Below the pieces are notes generated by a model. It saw only the letters and a program-made list of their open reading frames with translations, was not told the origin of the DNA and did no database searches. Made by a program: the position numbers and the translations under genes. A DNA stretch of 64,000 nt from Pseudohoeflea sp964511625 (GTDB lineage Bacteria; Pseudomonadota; Alphaproteobacteria; Rhizobiales; Rhizobiaceae): NCBI GenBank assembly GCA_964511625.1, contig CAZEJG010000005.1, positions 122,266 to 186,265 of the forward strand, read 5' to 3'. Shown in pieces: positions 15,825-25,350 of the stretch (its first letter is position 1; each line of letters starts with the position of its first letter).

Positions 15825-16238
15825 TCAGGCCGAGCGGAAACGCGCGATGGCGCCCCGCTCGATCGCGGCACAGGTGAGCTTGTCGAGGCCGAGCCTGTCG
15901 CGCAGCATCTGCAACAGCCGGATCTCCTCCTCCTGGATGTTGTAATCCGCCGAAGCGATCTCGACGGCGAGGGCGTAAGCGGTATCGTAGAGACGGGCGG
16001 GAACCGCGTCGCGGATCACCTCGAGCACGATGTCGAGGCCCTCGGGACCCTTGAGGATCTCGGCGCAATCGCGGCAGACGGAGACCAGGCGATCCTCGTC
16101 GAAATTCGAGAAGACCGGAAGGAACTGGACCAGGCGTCCGATGCGGGCCATCTCCGCGTCGTTCATGGCCGTGTCGACGGCCGACATGACGACCATGAGA
16201 TAGATGAGGGCGTCGTCGTGGGAAATGGCCTTGGTCAT
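15825..16238 (-). CDS. TerB-family tellurite-resistance-like protein
   Basis: All-helical protein of 137 residues. The TerB pattern is visible: ALIYLMVVMSAVDTAMNDAE near the start, an acidic helix with LPVFSNFDEDR, and AVEIASADYNIQEEEIRLLQ, where paired acidic residues on helices suggest metal binding. Single-domain TerB proteins are common in alphaproteobacteria, and most are not shown to resist tellurite. It is convergent with the binding protein (21 bp between stops) and shares the minus strand with the S24 regulator, 86 bp upstream. Confidence 0.85.
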   Translation of the reverse strand: MTKAISHDDALIYLMVVMSAVDTAMNDAEMARIGRLVQFLPVFSNFDEDRLVSVCRDCAEILKGPEGLDIVLEVIRDAVPARLYDTAYALAVEIASADYNIQEEEIRLLQMLRDRLGLDKLTCAAIERGAIARFRSA

Positions 16239-16323
16239 GGTTCTGTCCGGTTCTCCTGTTGCGTGACGAACGGAGAATAGGAAGCGGACCCGGCCTATAC
16301 AAGCTTTTGCGCGCGTCGCCGGA

Positions 16324-16995
16324 CTATTGGCTGGCCCAGATGATGCGCGCCATCCAGTCGATCTCCTCCGGCGTGAAGCTGCGGTTGGGATGCTCCGGAT
16401 TGAGCGATACGAGATCGATCACCTTCTGGGTCTGGCGCGAGAGCACCTTGGCCATCACCTCGCCGCTGCGGGTCTTGACGACCACGCGGTCGCCGCGCCT
16501 GAGCTGGGCACCGGGTTCGACGATCAGGATGTCGCCGTCGCGATAGAGCGGCATCATCGAATCGCCCTGCACCTCGAGCGCATAGACGTTGCCGCCGGCG
16601 GCCGGATTGGCGGGGAAGTCGACCATGTCCCAACCCTGGCCGGCCGGAAAACCGCCGTCGTCGAAGAAGCCGCCGGCGCCGGCCTGTGCGAAGCCCAGAA
16701 GCGGGATTGAGCCCTGCTGCGGCGGAAAGGTGCCGTCGGGCACGTCGCTGCGCGGCGCAGGCGAGCGATTGCCGACCAGCGCAAGCAGATCCTCGACCGA
16801 GGCGCCGGTCGCCTGAAGCACCTTGGACAGCGATTCCGTCGACGGCCAGCGGTCGCGGCCGTCGGCGCCCCGGCGCTTGGATTTGTTGAAAGAGGTCGGA
16901 TCGAGGCCGGCCTTTCGCGCCAGACCCGAGGCGGTCAGCCCGTGCCGCTCGGCGAGCTCGTCTATCGCAGCCCAGATACGGTCGTGAGAGAGCAT
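16324..16995 (-). CDS. LexA-like XRE/S24 self-cleaving transcriptional regulator
   Basis: Repressor of 223 residues. The N-terminal helix-turn-helix spans residues about 5-70 (GLTASGLARKAGLDPTSF). The C-terminal peptidase S24 domain has the nucleophile serine in GDSMMPLYRDGD and the general-base lysine in VMAKVLSR, about 40 residues later. An Ala-Gly pair in FAQAGAGGFF just before the S24 domain could be the autocleavage bond. This is the layout of phage CI-type and stress repressors, but no phage genes surround it. Such proteins are common chromosomal regulators in Rhizobiales, and its target is unknown. Confidence 0.87.
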   Translation of the reverse strand: MLSHDRIWAAIDELAERHGLTASGLARKAGLDPTSFNKSKRRGADGRDRWPSTESLSKVLQATGASVEDLLALVGNRSPAPRSDVPDGTFPPQQGSIPLLGFAQAGAGGFFDDGGFPAGQGWDMVDFPANPAAGGNVYALEVQGDSMMPLYRDGDILIVEPGAQLRRGDRVVVKTRSGEVMAKVLSRQTQKVIDLVSLNPEHPNRSFTPEEIDWMARIIWASQ

Positions 16996-17103
16996 GCGGT
17001 CATTCCGTCAGCCGTGATCCAAGCTGGCTTTTTACCGGAAAACCCCACGGATGATAAGGGGCTATAGGAAAAATATCCTCACTTTCGGCGTGTCATCCGC
17101 GTC

Positions 17104-17724
17104 TCAGCGGGGCACCGTGAAAGGATCGCGGCCGACGGTGAGCGCATGGTCGAGATGTTCGACCCGGTCCTGACCGAAGAAGGGCTCGCCGCGATAGACA
17201 TAGGTGGGAACGCCGACGACGTCGGCCTCCACCGCCGCGCGCGAATTATTCCGGCGGATCTGCTCGGCCCAATCGGTCTTGGCATCCTTGAGCGCCGGCA
17301 TCGGATCGAGACCGCACTGCGAAAGATAGGAGGCGAGCACGTGCTCGTCGGCGATGTCGTCCTCATAGGCCCAGAGCCCGCCGAGCACCTTGTTGATGAA
17401 ATAGCGCGGATCGTGCCCGCTCTCGACGAGACCGACAGCTACCCTGTCGGCCAGGCCCGGATCGGTGGGCCAGTATTTCGGCTGAACGTTGATCGGCAGG
17501 TTGCGGTAATGGGCAAGGCGCTGGAGTTCGACGAGCCGCATGCGCTGGCGTACGGGCGGCCGCTCGCCCGGCGGCACCGCGCCGGACACCGCCCACACGT
17601 CCTTCAGGTTGATCGCCTTGAAGTTGATCGTCGCCTTGTGCTTCTCGGCCATGTCGCAAAACAGGCGATGTCCGAGATAGCAAAACGGGGACGCGCAGGT
17701 GAAATAATAGTCGATCGTTACCAT
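17104..17724 (-). CDS. 2-hydroxychromene-2-carboxylate isomerase / DsbA-family protein
   Basis: Thioredoxin-fold protein of 206 residues resembling HCCA isomerase (kappa-class GST-like). The start has YYFTCASPFCYLGHRLF, the substrate and glutathione-binding loop where serine is catalytic. Later segments are NLPINVQPKYWPTDPGLADR and VVGVPTYVYRGEPFFGQDRV, including the cis-proline of the fold. HCCA isomerases act in naphthalene degradation, but many homologues sit elsewhere with unknown substrates. ATG 17724 (MVTIDYY) is chosen, because the longer reading frame upstream overlaps the terminator of the beta-oxidation operon. It is transcribed in the same direction as that operon but separated by the terminator. 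Confidence 0.85.
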   Translation of the reverse strand: MVTIDYYFTCASPFCYLGHRLFCDMAEKHKATINFKAINLKDVWAVSGAVPPGERPPVRQRMRLVELQRLAHYRNLPINVQPKYWPTDPGLADRVAVGLVESGHDPRYFINKVLGGLWAYEDDIADEHVLASYLSQCGLDPMPALKDAKTDWAEQIRRNNSRAAVEADVVGVPTYVYRGEPFFGQDRVEHLDHALTVGRDPFTVPR

Positions 17725-17830
17725 GGCGGGGTCCTGACCGTATGACGGGCACCGACACTGCGCTTTCACGGGGAACGAGGCAAGCCGGGGAGGGCGACGA
17801 TCCAGTGTTAAGTTGCAGCCATGGTAGCCA

Positions 17831-17858
17831 AACGAAAAACGGGCCCGAAGGCCCGTTT
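17831..17858 (-). terminator. Terminator of the beta-oxidation operon
   Basis: On the minus strand AAACGGGCC and GGCCCGTTT form a 9-bp stem with a four-base loop, followed by TTTCGTT. It lies 24 bp past the stop of the FadB-type gene and separates it from the DsbA-family gene. Confidence 0.8.
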
Positions 17859-17881
17859 GAGAGTTGGTTGGCAGTTCCGGC

Positions 17882-20104
17882 TTACGCTGCGGCCTTGGTG
17901 GCGGCGCTTTCCGAGGACCCGAAGCGGCCGTAGAAGGTCTCGCCCTTCTCCGCCATGTCGAGGAGGAGTTTCGGCGCCTTGAACTGCTTGCCGTATTTGC
18001 GTTGCAGGCTCTTGCACATGGCCACGAACTCTGCCGCGCCCATCTCGTCGATGTAGGACAGCGCGCCACCGGTGTGCGGAGCAAAGCCGAAGCCGAGGAT
18101 GGTGCCGATATCGGCTTCCCGGGGATCGGTGACGATGCCCTCTTCCATGGTGCGGGCCGCCTCGAGCGCGATCGTGGCCAGGAAACGGTTCTTCAGCTCC
18201 TGCACGTCGATCTTGTCGGCCTCCTGCTGCGGGTAGAGGGTCTTGAGTTCCGGCCAGAGGTGCTTCTTGCCGGGCTTGGCGGGGTAGTCGTAAAAACCCT
18301 TGCCGTTCTTGCGGCCGAGCCGGCCTTCCTTTTCCACCATGCGCTCGACCAGTTCGAGGTGGCGCGGATCGACGGCCTTCTCGCCCATGTCGGCGATCGC
18401 CGCACGGATGATCTTGAGCGACAGGTCGATGGCCACCTCGTCGTTGAGCGACAGCGGACCCACCGGCATGCCGGCCATCTTCGCCGAGTTCTCGATCATC
18501 GCCGGCGGAACGCCCTCGATGAGCATGTTGTAGCTCTCGTTCATGTAGCGCAGCACGCAGCGGTTGACGAAGAAGCCGCGGGTGTCGTTGACGACGATCG
18601 GCGTCTTCTTGATGGCCGCGACATAGTCGAGCGCAACGGCAAGCGCCTTGTCCGAGGTCTTCCGGCCGAGAATGATCTCGGTCAGCATCATCTTGTCGAC
18701 CGGCGAGAAGAAGTGGATGCCGATGAAATTCTTCGGACGCTTGGAGTTCTTGGCAAGCCCGGTGATCGGCAGCGTCGAGGTGTTCGAGGCGAAGATCGCC
18801 GAAGGCTTGATATGCGCCTCGATCGCCTCCGTCACGGTCTTCTTGACCTCGCGGTCCTCGAACACCGCCTCGATGACGAGGTCGGCGTCGGCGAGATCCG
18901 CATAGTCGGACGACGGCGTGATCAGCGACAACAGCTTCTCGCCGGCTTCCTTCGTGGTCTTGCCACGCTGGACGCCCTTCTGCACGAGGCTTTCGGAGTG
19001 CGCCTTGCCCTTGCCCGCGGCTTCCATGTCCTTGTCGATGAGGACGACCGGGATACCGGCCTTGGCGGTGACATAGGCGATGCCGGCGCCCATGAAGCCT
19101 GCGCCGACGACGCCGACTTTCTTGAGCTTGGTCGGCTTGATGCCGTCCGGACGGCGGGCGCCCTTGTTGAGCTCCTGCAGCGAGATGAAGAGCGAGCGGA
19201 TCATTGCGCGCGCCTGCGGGGTCTGCAGGATATGAGCGAAGTAGCGCTGCTCGATCCGCAAGCCCGTTTCGAAGGGAACCTGAAGGCCTTCGAAGACGCA
19301 TTTGAGGATCGCGGCCGCGGCCGGATAATTCCCCTGCGTCTCACGGCGCAGAATGGCCGATGCCGCAGGCCAGAGCTGCGCGCCCTGGGCCGACCAGACC
19401 GGTCCGCCCGGCAGCTTGAAGCCCTTCTCGTCCCACGGCTGGACCGGCTTGAGGCCGTTCTTGATCATGGCCTTCGCGGTGGCGATCAGCTTCTTCGGCT
19501 CGGCCACCTCGTGGACGAGGCCCATCGCCTTGGCGCGCTTGGCGTCGAGGTTCTGACCGGTGGTCATCATCTGCAGCGCGTCCTGCGCGTTGGTCAGGCG
19601 CGGCACGCGCTGGGTGCCGCCGGCGCCCGGGAAGATGCCGACTTTGACCTCGGGCAGCGCCATCTTGACCGACGGCGCATCGGCGGCGACACGGCCGTGG
19701 CAGGCGAGCGAAAGTTCGAACGCGCCGCCCATGCAGGTGCCGTTGATGGCCGATACCCACGGCTTGCCGCAGGTCTCGATCTTGCGCCACAGCCAGGTCA
19801 TCTGGCCGACGAGATCGAAGATGATCTGCTGCGCCTTGTCGGGGTTTTTGTCGGTCTCTTCCTTCACCGTCGAGAACATGCCGGTGATCATCGTCAGGTC
19901 CGCGCCGCCAGAGAAGCTGGACTTGCCGGAGGTGAAGACCACGCCCTTGACGGCGTCGTCCTTGACGATCTGGTCGACGATCTTGTCGAGCTCGGTCAGC
20001 ACCTCTTCGTTGAACACGTTCATCGACTTTTCGGGCATGTCCCAGGTGATGAGCGCGATGCCGTCCTTGTCGGTGTCGATCTTGAAATTCTTGTAATCGG
20101 TCAT
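17882..20104 (-). CDS. Trifunctional-type FadB/FadJ: enoyl-CoA hydratase / 3-hydroxyacyl-CoA dehydrogenase
   Basis: Fusion of 740 residues for the two middle steps of fatty-acid beta-oxidation. The N-terminal crotonase part (residues about 1-190) has the oxyanion-hole FSGGADLTM and GGAFELSLACHGR, with LPEVKVGIFPGAGGTQR. The NAD-binding domain near 335 has VGVVGAGFMGAGIAYV, and the dehydrogenase catalytic histidine is in IGIHFFSPVDKM. The 3HCDH C-terminal domains follow (GFFVNRCVLRYMNE). ATG 20104 is chosen, with GGAGGAC just upstream. It follows the thiolase by 16 bp, the usual fadA-fadB pairing. It is the last gene before the operon terminator. Confidence 0.94.
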   Translation of the reverse strand: MTDYKNFKIDTDKDGIALITWDMPEKSMNVFNEEVLTELDKIVDQIVKDDAVKGVVFTSGKSSFSGGADLTMITGMFSTVKEETDKNPDKAQQIIFDLVGQMTWLWRKIETCGKPWVSAINGTCMGGAFELSLACHGRVAADAPSVKMALPEVKVGIFPGAGGTQRVPRLTNAQDALQMMTTGQNLDAKRAKAMGLVHEVAEPKKLIATAKAMIKNGLKPVQPWDEKGFKLPGGPVWSAQGAQLWPAASAILRRETQGNYPAAAAILKCVFEGLQVPFETGLRIEQRYFAHILQTPQARAMIRSLFISLQELNKGARRPDGIKPTKLKKVGVVGAGFMGAGIAYVTAKAGIPVVLIDKDMEAAGKGKAHSESLVQKGVQRGKTTKEAGEKLLSLITPSSDYADLADADLVIEAVFEDREVKKTVTEAIEAHIKPSAIFASNTSTLPITGLAKNSKRPKNFIGIHFFSPVDKMMLTEIILGRKTSDKALAVALDYVAAIKKTPIVVNDTRGFFVNRCVLRYMNESYNMLIEGVPPAMIENSAKMAGMPVGPLSLNDEVAIDLSLKIIRAAIADMGEKAVDPRHLELVERMVEKEGRLGRKNGKGFYDYPAKPGKKHLWPELKTLYPQQEADKIDVQELKNRFLATIALEAARTMEEGIVTDPREADIGTILGFGFAPHTGGALSYIDEMGAAEFVAMCKSLQRKYGKQFKAPKLLLDMAEKGETFYGRFGSSESAATKAAA

Positions 20105-20120
20105 GTCGTCCTCCCTGGTC

Positions 20121-21329
20121 TCAAACGCGCTCGATAATCGTCGCCGTGCCCATGCCCGCTCCGATGCAGAGCGTGACGAGCGCGGTGTTGAGATCGCGCC
20201 GCTCCAGTTCGTCGAGCACGGTTCCAAGGATCATGGCGCCGGTAGCGCCGAGCGGATGGCCCATGGCGATGGCGCCGCCATTGACGTTGATCTTGTCGTG
20301 GGGAATGTCGAAGGCCTGCATGTAGCGCAGGACCACGGCTGCGAAGGCCTCGTTGAGCTCGAACAGGTCGATGTCCTCGAGCTTCATCTTGGCGCGCTTC
20401 AACAGCTTCTCGGTGACGTCCACCGGGCCGGTCAGCATCAGCGCCGGATCGGAGCCGATATTGGCGAAGGCCTTGATCTTCGCGCGCGGCTCGAGACCCA
20501 TCGCCTTGCCGCCGCGCTTCGAGCCGAGCAGCACGAGGCTCGCGCCGTCGACGATGCCCGACGAGTTGCCGGCATGGTGGACGAAGTTGACCGCCTCGAT
20601 CTCCGGGTGTGCCTGGATAGCCACCGCGCCGAAGCCGCCCATTTCGGCGGGCATCTGGAACGAGGCGTTCAGCCCGGCCAGGCTCTGCATGTCGGTGCCC
20701 GGCCGCATGTGCTCGTCGCGGTCGAGAATGGTCAGGCCGTTGATGTCCTTGACCGGCACGACCGACTTCTTGAAGTAGCCTTTTTCCCAGGAATGGGCGG
20801 CGCGCTTCTGGCTTTCCACCGCATAGGCGTCGACGTCGTCGCGCGAGAAGCCGTATTTGGTGGCGATCAGGTCCGCCGACACGCCCTGCGGCATGAAGTA
20901 GGAGGGCAGGTTGACGGAGGGATCCATGAACCATGCGCCGCCCTGCATGCCGATGCCGACGCGCGACATCGATTCCACGCCGCCGGCGATGACGATGTCG
21001 TCGGCGCCTTGGGCGATCTTGGCGGCGGCGAAGTTCACCGCATCGAGGCCGGAGGCGCAGAAGCGGTTGATCTGCATGCCGGGCGCTTCCGTGGCGTAGC
21101 CGGCTTCGAAGGTGGCCGCGCGGGCGATGTCGCCACCGGCTTCGCCGACGGCGTCGACGCAGCCCATGATGACGTCGTCGACCTTCGAGGTATCGAGGCC
21201 GTTTCGGTCACGGACCGCTTCGAGCATGTGCGCGGCGAGCCTGACCGAGGGAACCTCGTGCAGGCTGCCGTCCTTCTTGCCGCGCCCCCTGGGGGTGCGG
21301 ACGTGGTCGTAGATGAATGCGTCGGTCAT
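20121..21329 (-). CDS. Acetyl-CoA acyltransferase (thiolase, FadA type)
   Basis: Thiolase of 402 residues. It cleaves 3-ketoacyl-CoA in the last step of beta-oxidation. The acyl-accepting cysteine is in INRFCASGLDAVNFAA (about residue 93). The C-terminal catalytic histidine is in GGAIAMGHPLGATGAM and the second cysteine in VTLCIGAGMGTAT. Full length for the family. The FadB-type gene follows after 16 bp, so the two probably form the alpha2-beta2 complex. The GST gene is 25 bp upstream on the same strand. Biosynthetic PhaA-type acetyl-CoA acetyltransferase is less likely in this context. Confidence 0.93.
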   Translation of the reverse strand: MTDAFIYDHVRTPRGRGKKDGSLHEVPSVRLAAHMLEAVRDRNGLDTSKVDDVIMGCVDAVGEAGGDIARAATFEAGYATEAPGMQINRFCASGLDAVNFAAAKIAQGADDIVIAGGVESMSRVGIGMQGGAWFMDPSVNLPSYFMPQGVSADLIATKYGFSRDDVDAYAVESQKRAAHSWEKGYFKKSVVPVKDINGLTILDRDEHMRPGTDMQSLAGLNASFQMPAEMGGFGAVAIQAHPEIEAVNFVHHAGNSSGIVDGASLVLLGSKRGGKAMGLEPRAKIKAFANIGSDPALMLTGPVDVTEKLLKRAKMKLEDIDLFELNEAFAAVVLRYMQAFDIPHDKINVNGGAIAMGHPLGATGAMILGTVLDELERRDLNTALVTLCIGAGMGTATIIERV

Positions 21330-21354
21330 CGGGGCCTCCCGTTCTTATTTCCGT

Positions 21355-22008
21355 TCACGCGGTTTGCGTCGGCGCGTCCATTCCGGACGGCATCAGGTCT
21401 TCAGGCATCGACCAGCCGGGCAGGGCGCGGATGCGCTCGAGCCAGGCGGTCAGATGGGGCAGGGCGTCGTAATCGACGCCGATCTGTTCGGGCCAGTAGA
21501 GATAGCCGCAGAGGGCGAAGTCGGCGATGGTCGGTCGGTCGGCGGCAATCCAGTCGCGGCCGTCGAGCCGGGCGTTCAGGATTTTCAGTGCCGAGACCGT
21601 GCGCCCGTGCAGGAAGGTGACCTCGTCGGTCTCGCCTTTCCTTACGAAGCGGCGGAGATAGCGCAGCACGCCTGCCTGACCGGAGACCTTCTGGCTGTCG
21701 AAGAGGAGCCAGCGCATGACCTCGAATTCCTCGGCTTCGGTTTCGGGGCCGAACTTGCCCAGCTTGCGGGCGAGATAGGTCAGGATCGCGCCGGACTGCG
21801 TCACGGTGAAATCAACGTCCGCGCGGTGATGAACCAGGACCGGCACCTCGCCCATGACGTTGAGCCCGCGGAATTCGTCCTTGCGGGTCTCGCCGGAGAA
21901 GAAGGCAACCCGGACGGGTTCCCAGTCGGCACCGCAGAGCTCAAGCATCAGCGCGTTCTTGTAGGCGTTGCCGCTCTCGGAGAAGCAGTACAGCGTGTAT
22001 TCGGCCAT
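21355..22008 (-). CDS. Glutathione S-transferase family protein
   Basis: Cytosolic GST fold, 217 residues. The N-terminal thioredoxin-like domain begins AEYTLYCFSESGNAYKNALM and carries VPVLVHH and FTVTQSGAILTYLARKLG, the glutathione gamma-glutamyl site with the SxAI-type turn. The C-terminal helical domain has IADRPTIADFALCGYLYWPE, the conserved N-capping motif. ATG 22008 overlaps the stop of the acyl-CoA dehydrogenase (ATGA), so it is translationally coupled. Its role in a fatty-acid operon is unclear. Detoxification of reactive acyl or enal intermediates is a guess. Confidence 0.9.
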   Translation of the reverse strand: MAEYTLYCFSESGNAYKNALMLELCGADWEPVRVAFFSGETRKDEFRGLNVMGEVPVLVHHRADVDFTVTQSGAILTYLARKLGKFGPETEAEEFEVMRWLLFDSQKVSGQAGVLRYLRRFVRKGETDEVTFLHGRTVSALKILNARLDGRDWIAADRPTIADFALCGYLYWPEQIGVDYDALPHLTAWLERIRALPGWSMPEDLMPSGMDAPTQTA

Positions 22009-23180
22009 CACAGACTCCGCGCAATGAGCAGTTTCATGATCTCGTTGGTGCCGCCGTAGATGCGCTGGACGCGGGCGTCGCGGAACATCCGGGCGATCGG
22101 ATATTCGTTCATGTAGCCGTAGCCGCCATGCAGCTGCAGGCATTCGTCGACGACCTTGCACTGCAGATCCGACGTCAGATACTTCACCATCGAGGCCTTG
22201 GTGGCGTCGAGTTCGCCCTTCAGATGCAGTTCGATGCAGTGGTTGACGAAGACGCGGGCCATGTAGGCTTCGCTCTTGAGTTCGGCGAGCTTGAACTGGG
22301 TGTTCTGGAACTCGATCACCGCCTTGCCGAAGGCCTTGCGTTCCTTCACGTAATCGATGGTGACAGCCAGCGCTCGCTCGACCATCGATATCGCCTGGTT
22401 GGCGATCAGCAGCCGCTCCTGTGGCAGTTCGGTCATCAGTTGGACGAAGCCTTGGCCTTCCTCGGTGCCGAGCATGTTCGAGGTTGGAATGCGGACGTCG
22501 TCGAAGAACAATTCCGACGTGTCATTGGCCTTCAGACCCACCTTGTCGAGATTGCGGCCGCGACGGAAGCCCTCGACCTCGTCGGTCTCGATGACCATCA
22601 GCGACGTACCCTTGGCACCCTTGGTCGGGTCGGTCTTGGTGACCACGATGATCAGGTTGGCGTGCTGGCCGTTGGTGATGAACGTCTTCGAGCCGTTGAC
22701 GACATAGTGGTTGCCGTCCTTCTTCGCCGTCGTCTTCACACCCTGCAGGTCGGAGCCCGCGCCGGGCTCGGTCATGGCGATGGCGCCGATCAGTTCGCCG
22801 GTCGCCATCCGCGGCAGCCATTTGCGCTTCTGCTCCTCGGAGCCGAAATGCAGGATGTAGGGCGCGACGATGGCGTTGTGGAGCGCGATGCCGAAGCCGT
22901 CGACGCCGACATGGCCAAGCGCATCGGCGATGGCCGCCTCATGGGCATAGGTGCCGCCCGAGCCGCCATAGGTTTCCGGCATCGCGGGGCAGAGAAGCCC
23001 GGCCTGGCCAGCCTTCTCCCAGGTTTCGCGATCGACCTTTTCCTGCTTCTCGAAACGCTCGTAGTCCGGCAGGACCTCGCTTTCGAGCCAGCGGTTTGCC
23101 ATGTCGGAAAGCATGACGACATCCTCCTCCATCCATGCCGGATGGGGTACGCCGAGAACGTCCTGGGGTCGCGTCGCCAT
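22008..23180 (-). CDS. Acyl-CoA dehydrogenase
   Basis: FAD-dependent acyl-CoA dehydrogenase of 390 residues, in the usual size range. The middle beta domain includes GAIAMTEPGAGSDLQGVKTTA and the C-terminal helical domain ends with the conserved GGYGYMNEYPIARMFRD and RIYGGTNEIMKLLIA. The glutamate in YGGTNE is the catalytic base position of short- and medium-chain enzymes. It transfers electrons to ETF. Chain-length or branched-chain preference cannot be read from the sequence. It starts 41 bp after the larger dehydrogenase and overlaps the GST start by one base pair set (ATGA). Confidence 0.93.
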   Translation of the reverse strand: MATRPQDVLGVPHPAWMEEDVVMLSDMANRWLESEVLPDYERFEKQEKVDRETWEKAGQAGLLCPAMPETYGGSGGTYAHEAAIADALGHVGVDGFGIALHNAIVAPYILHFGSEEQKRKWLPRMATGELIGAIAMTEPGAGSDLQGVKTTAKKDGNHYVVNGSKTFITNGQHANLIIVVTKTDPTKGAKGTSLMVIETDEVEGFRRGRNLDKVGLKANDTSELFFDDVRIPTSNMLGTEEGQGFVQLMTELPQERLLIANQAISMVERALAVTIDYVKERKAFGKAVIEFQNTQFKLAELKSEAYMARVFVNHCIELHLKGELDATKASMVKYLTSDLQCKVVDECLQLHGGYGYMNEYPIARMFRDARVQRIYGGTNEIMKLLIARSL

Positions 23181-23221
23181 GTTTTCCTCCCTTGGCTAGT
23201 CTTGTTTTCCCTAGTTGTAGG

Positions 23222-25015
23222 TCAGAACGCCTCCGCGTCGAGAGCCATCAGGGTTTCCGCACCGGTCTCGATACGCGCCTTGCGCATCGCCGTTTCAGGC
23301 ATCACCCGCGCCATGAAGAAGTCCGCGGTCTTCAGCTTGGTCTCGTAATAGGCCGCGTTGTCGGTGCCGTCGGCAAGCTTCTTCTGGGCGGCCTTGGCCA
23401 TCATGCCCCACATGTAGCCGAGCACGACGAGACCGAAGAGATGCATGTAGTCGGTCGAGGCCGCACCCGCATTGTCGGGGTTCTTCATGCCGTTCTGCAT
23501 CAGCCACATGGACGAGGCCTGCAGGTCGTTGAGACCCTTCTTGATGGACTTGGTGTAGGGCGCCATCTTCTCGTCGGCGCGGTTCTCCTCGCAGAAATCG
23601 CCGATTTCCTTGAACAGCGCCATCACCGCGCGGCCGTTGTTCATGCCGAGCTTGCGGCCGACGAGGTCGAGCGCCTGGATGCCGTTGGCGCCTTCGTAGA
23701 TCATGGCGATGCGCGCGTCGCGCACATACTGGCTCATGCCCCATTCCTCGATGTAGCCGTGGCCGCCATAGACCTGCTGGGCCATGACCGCATGGTCGAA
23801 GCCGCGATCGGTGAGCACGCCTTTGACGACGGGCGTTACCAGGCCGAGAATGTCGGAGGCGGCTTCCGCATCCTCCTTGACCTCGGAACGGTGGGCGATG
23901 TCGGACTTCAGCGCCGTCCAGATGACGAAGGCGCGGCCGGCTTCGTTGAACGACTTGATGGTCATCAGCGTGCGGCGGATGTCCGGATGCACGATGATCG
24001 GGTCGGCCTTCTTGTCCGGATATTTCGGACCGGTCAGCGCGCGGCCCTGGATGCGTTCGCGGGCATAGTCGGCGGCGTTCTGGTAGGCGATCTCGGAGAT
24101 CGACTGGCCCTGCAGGCCGACGCCGAGACGGGCTTCGTTCATCATAACGAACATGGCCTTGAGGCCGGCATTCTCGCCGCCGATCAGGAAGCCGGTGGCC
24201 TCGTCGTAGTTCATCACGCAGGTCGAGTTGCCGTGGATGCCCATCTTCTCTTCGAGCGAACCGCAGGACACGCCGTTGCGTTCACCGACCGAGCCGTCGT
24301 CGCCGACCATGAACTTGGGCACGATGAACAGCGAGATGCCCTTGGTCCCTTCCGGCGCACCCTCGATACGGGCGAGCACCAGATGGATGATGTTGTCCGA
24401 CATGTCGTGTTCGCCGGCCGAGATGAAGATCTTCTGGCCGGAAATCTTGTAGGAACCGTCACCATTCGGCACGGCCTTGGTGCGCAGCATGCCCAGATCC
24501 GTGCCGCAATGCGGTTCGGTCAGGTTCATCGTGCCCGTCCAGGTGCCCTCGATCATCTTGGGCAGGTATTTCGACTTCTGCGCGTCATCACCATGAACCT
24601 GGATCGCCGCGATCGCACCCTGGGTCAGGCCCGGATACATCATCAGCGCCATGTTGGCCGAGCTCATATACTCGCCGACGGCCGAGTGCAGCGTGTAGGG
24701 CAGGCCCTGGCCGCCATATTCCGGATCGGCGGCGAGGCCGAGCCAGCCGCTTTCGCAATACTGCTTGTAGGCCGCCTTGAAGCCCTCCGGCGTCGTCACC
24801 GAACCGTCGTCGGCGCGCTTGCAGCCCTGCTGGTCTCCAACCTGGTTGAGCGGGAAGAGCACTTCCTCGCTGAACTTCGCCGCTTCCTGCACGATCGCCT
24901 CGACCACGTCGGGCGTGGCGTCCGCGAAGCCGCTGAGATTGGAATAGCGCTCGATGCCGAGCACGTCGTTGAGAATGAAAAGGGTGTCGTCGACGGGGGC
25001 CTTGAAGACGGGCAT
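23222..25015 (-). CDS. Acyl-CoA dehydrogenase, large form with extra C-terminal domain
   Basis: Acyl-CoA dehydrogenase of 597 residues, about 200 longer than the classical form. The N-terminal cap is AcylCoA_DH_N type (residues 1-35, FKAPVDDTLFILNDVLG). The core has GTMNLTEPHCGTDLGMLRT and KIFISAGEHDM. The catalytic glutamate region is ARIAMIYEGANGIQALDLVG near residue 435. The last 130 residues form the acetyl-CoA-dehydrogenase C-terminal domain. Such enzymes often act on long-chain acyl-CoA. It is the first structural gene of the operon. An operator-like palindrome lies about 80-100 bp upstream of its start. Confidence 0.93.
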   Translation of the reverse strand: MPVFKAPVDDTLFILNDVLGIERYSNLSGFADATPDVVEAIVQEAAKFSEEVLFPLNQVGDQQGCKRADDGSVTTPEGFKAAYKQYCESGWLGLAADPEYGGQGLPYTLHSAVGEYMSSANMALMMYPGLTQGAIAAIQVHGDDAQKSKYLPKMIEGTWTGTMNLTEPHCGTDLGMLRTKAVPNGDGSYKISGQKIFISAGEHDMSDNIIHLVLARIEGAPEGTKGISLFIVPKFMVGDDGSVGERNGVSCGSLEEKMGIHGNSTCVMNYDEATGFLIGGENAGLKAMFVMMNEARLGVGLQGQSISEIAYQNAADYARERIQGRALTGPKYPDKKADPIIVHPDIRRTLMTIKSFNEAGRAFVIWTALKSDIAHRSEVKEDAEAASDILGLVTPVVKGVLTDRGFDHAVMAQQVYGGHGYIEEWGMSQYVRDARIAMIYEGANGIQALDLVGRKLGMNNGRAVMALFKEIGDFCEENRADEKMAPYTKSIKKGLNDLQASSMWLMQNGMKNPDNAGAASTDYMHLFGLVVLGYMWGMMAKAAQKKLADGTDNAAYYETKLKTADFFMARVMPETAMRKARIETGAETLMALDAEAF

Positions 25016-25091
25016 GATTTCCTCACCGGTTTATGGGCGCCCGAGGCGCCGATACGCTGGAAGCGCTCCTCGCGAGCTTCCATAGTCTTTT

Positions 25092-25113
25092 TTGACGTTT
25101 GCGTAAACGTAAA
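25092..25113. promoter_or_regulatory. Palindromic operator, probable MerR-family site
   Basis: TTGACGTTTGCGTAAACGTAAA contains ACGTTT-GCGT-AAACGT, with perfect six-base arms. It lies 77 bp upstream of the first beta-oxidation gene. It resembles the ACGTTTACGTAAACGT-type sites described for LiuR-like MerR regulators of acyl-CoA metabolism. The MerR gene next door (25351-25749) is the obvious candidate to bind it. The rest of the 335-bp gap shows no gene; a small imperfect hairpin around 25150-25165 is the only other structure seen. Confidence 0.6.
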
Positions 25114-25350
25114 AAATGACGCATCGGCGCGAATTGTTGAAGGTGGATGGCCGAAATCCGGCCAAAACCACCGTATTTTCAACAGGGAGAAACAGAAATA
25201 TGTCATTTTGAAAACGTCGGCGGCGTCGAAAAAGCGCGGGAAAGCGCACGAATTCTCGCCATAATGGCGTCTTCGCAGGGGATTGCGGACACGGGGAGGC
25301 ACAGGCTCCCGGCATCCGCTCAGGTCAGTGGTATGGGGCTGGGTCGGATA

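Noticed and set aside
16324..16995. Prophage remnant around the LexA-like regulator
   Set aside because: Neighbours are TerB and a DsbA-fold isomerase. No phage structural, integrase or replication genes.
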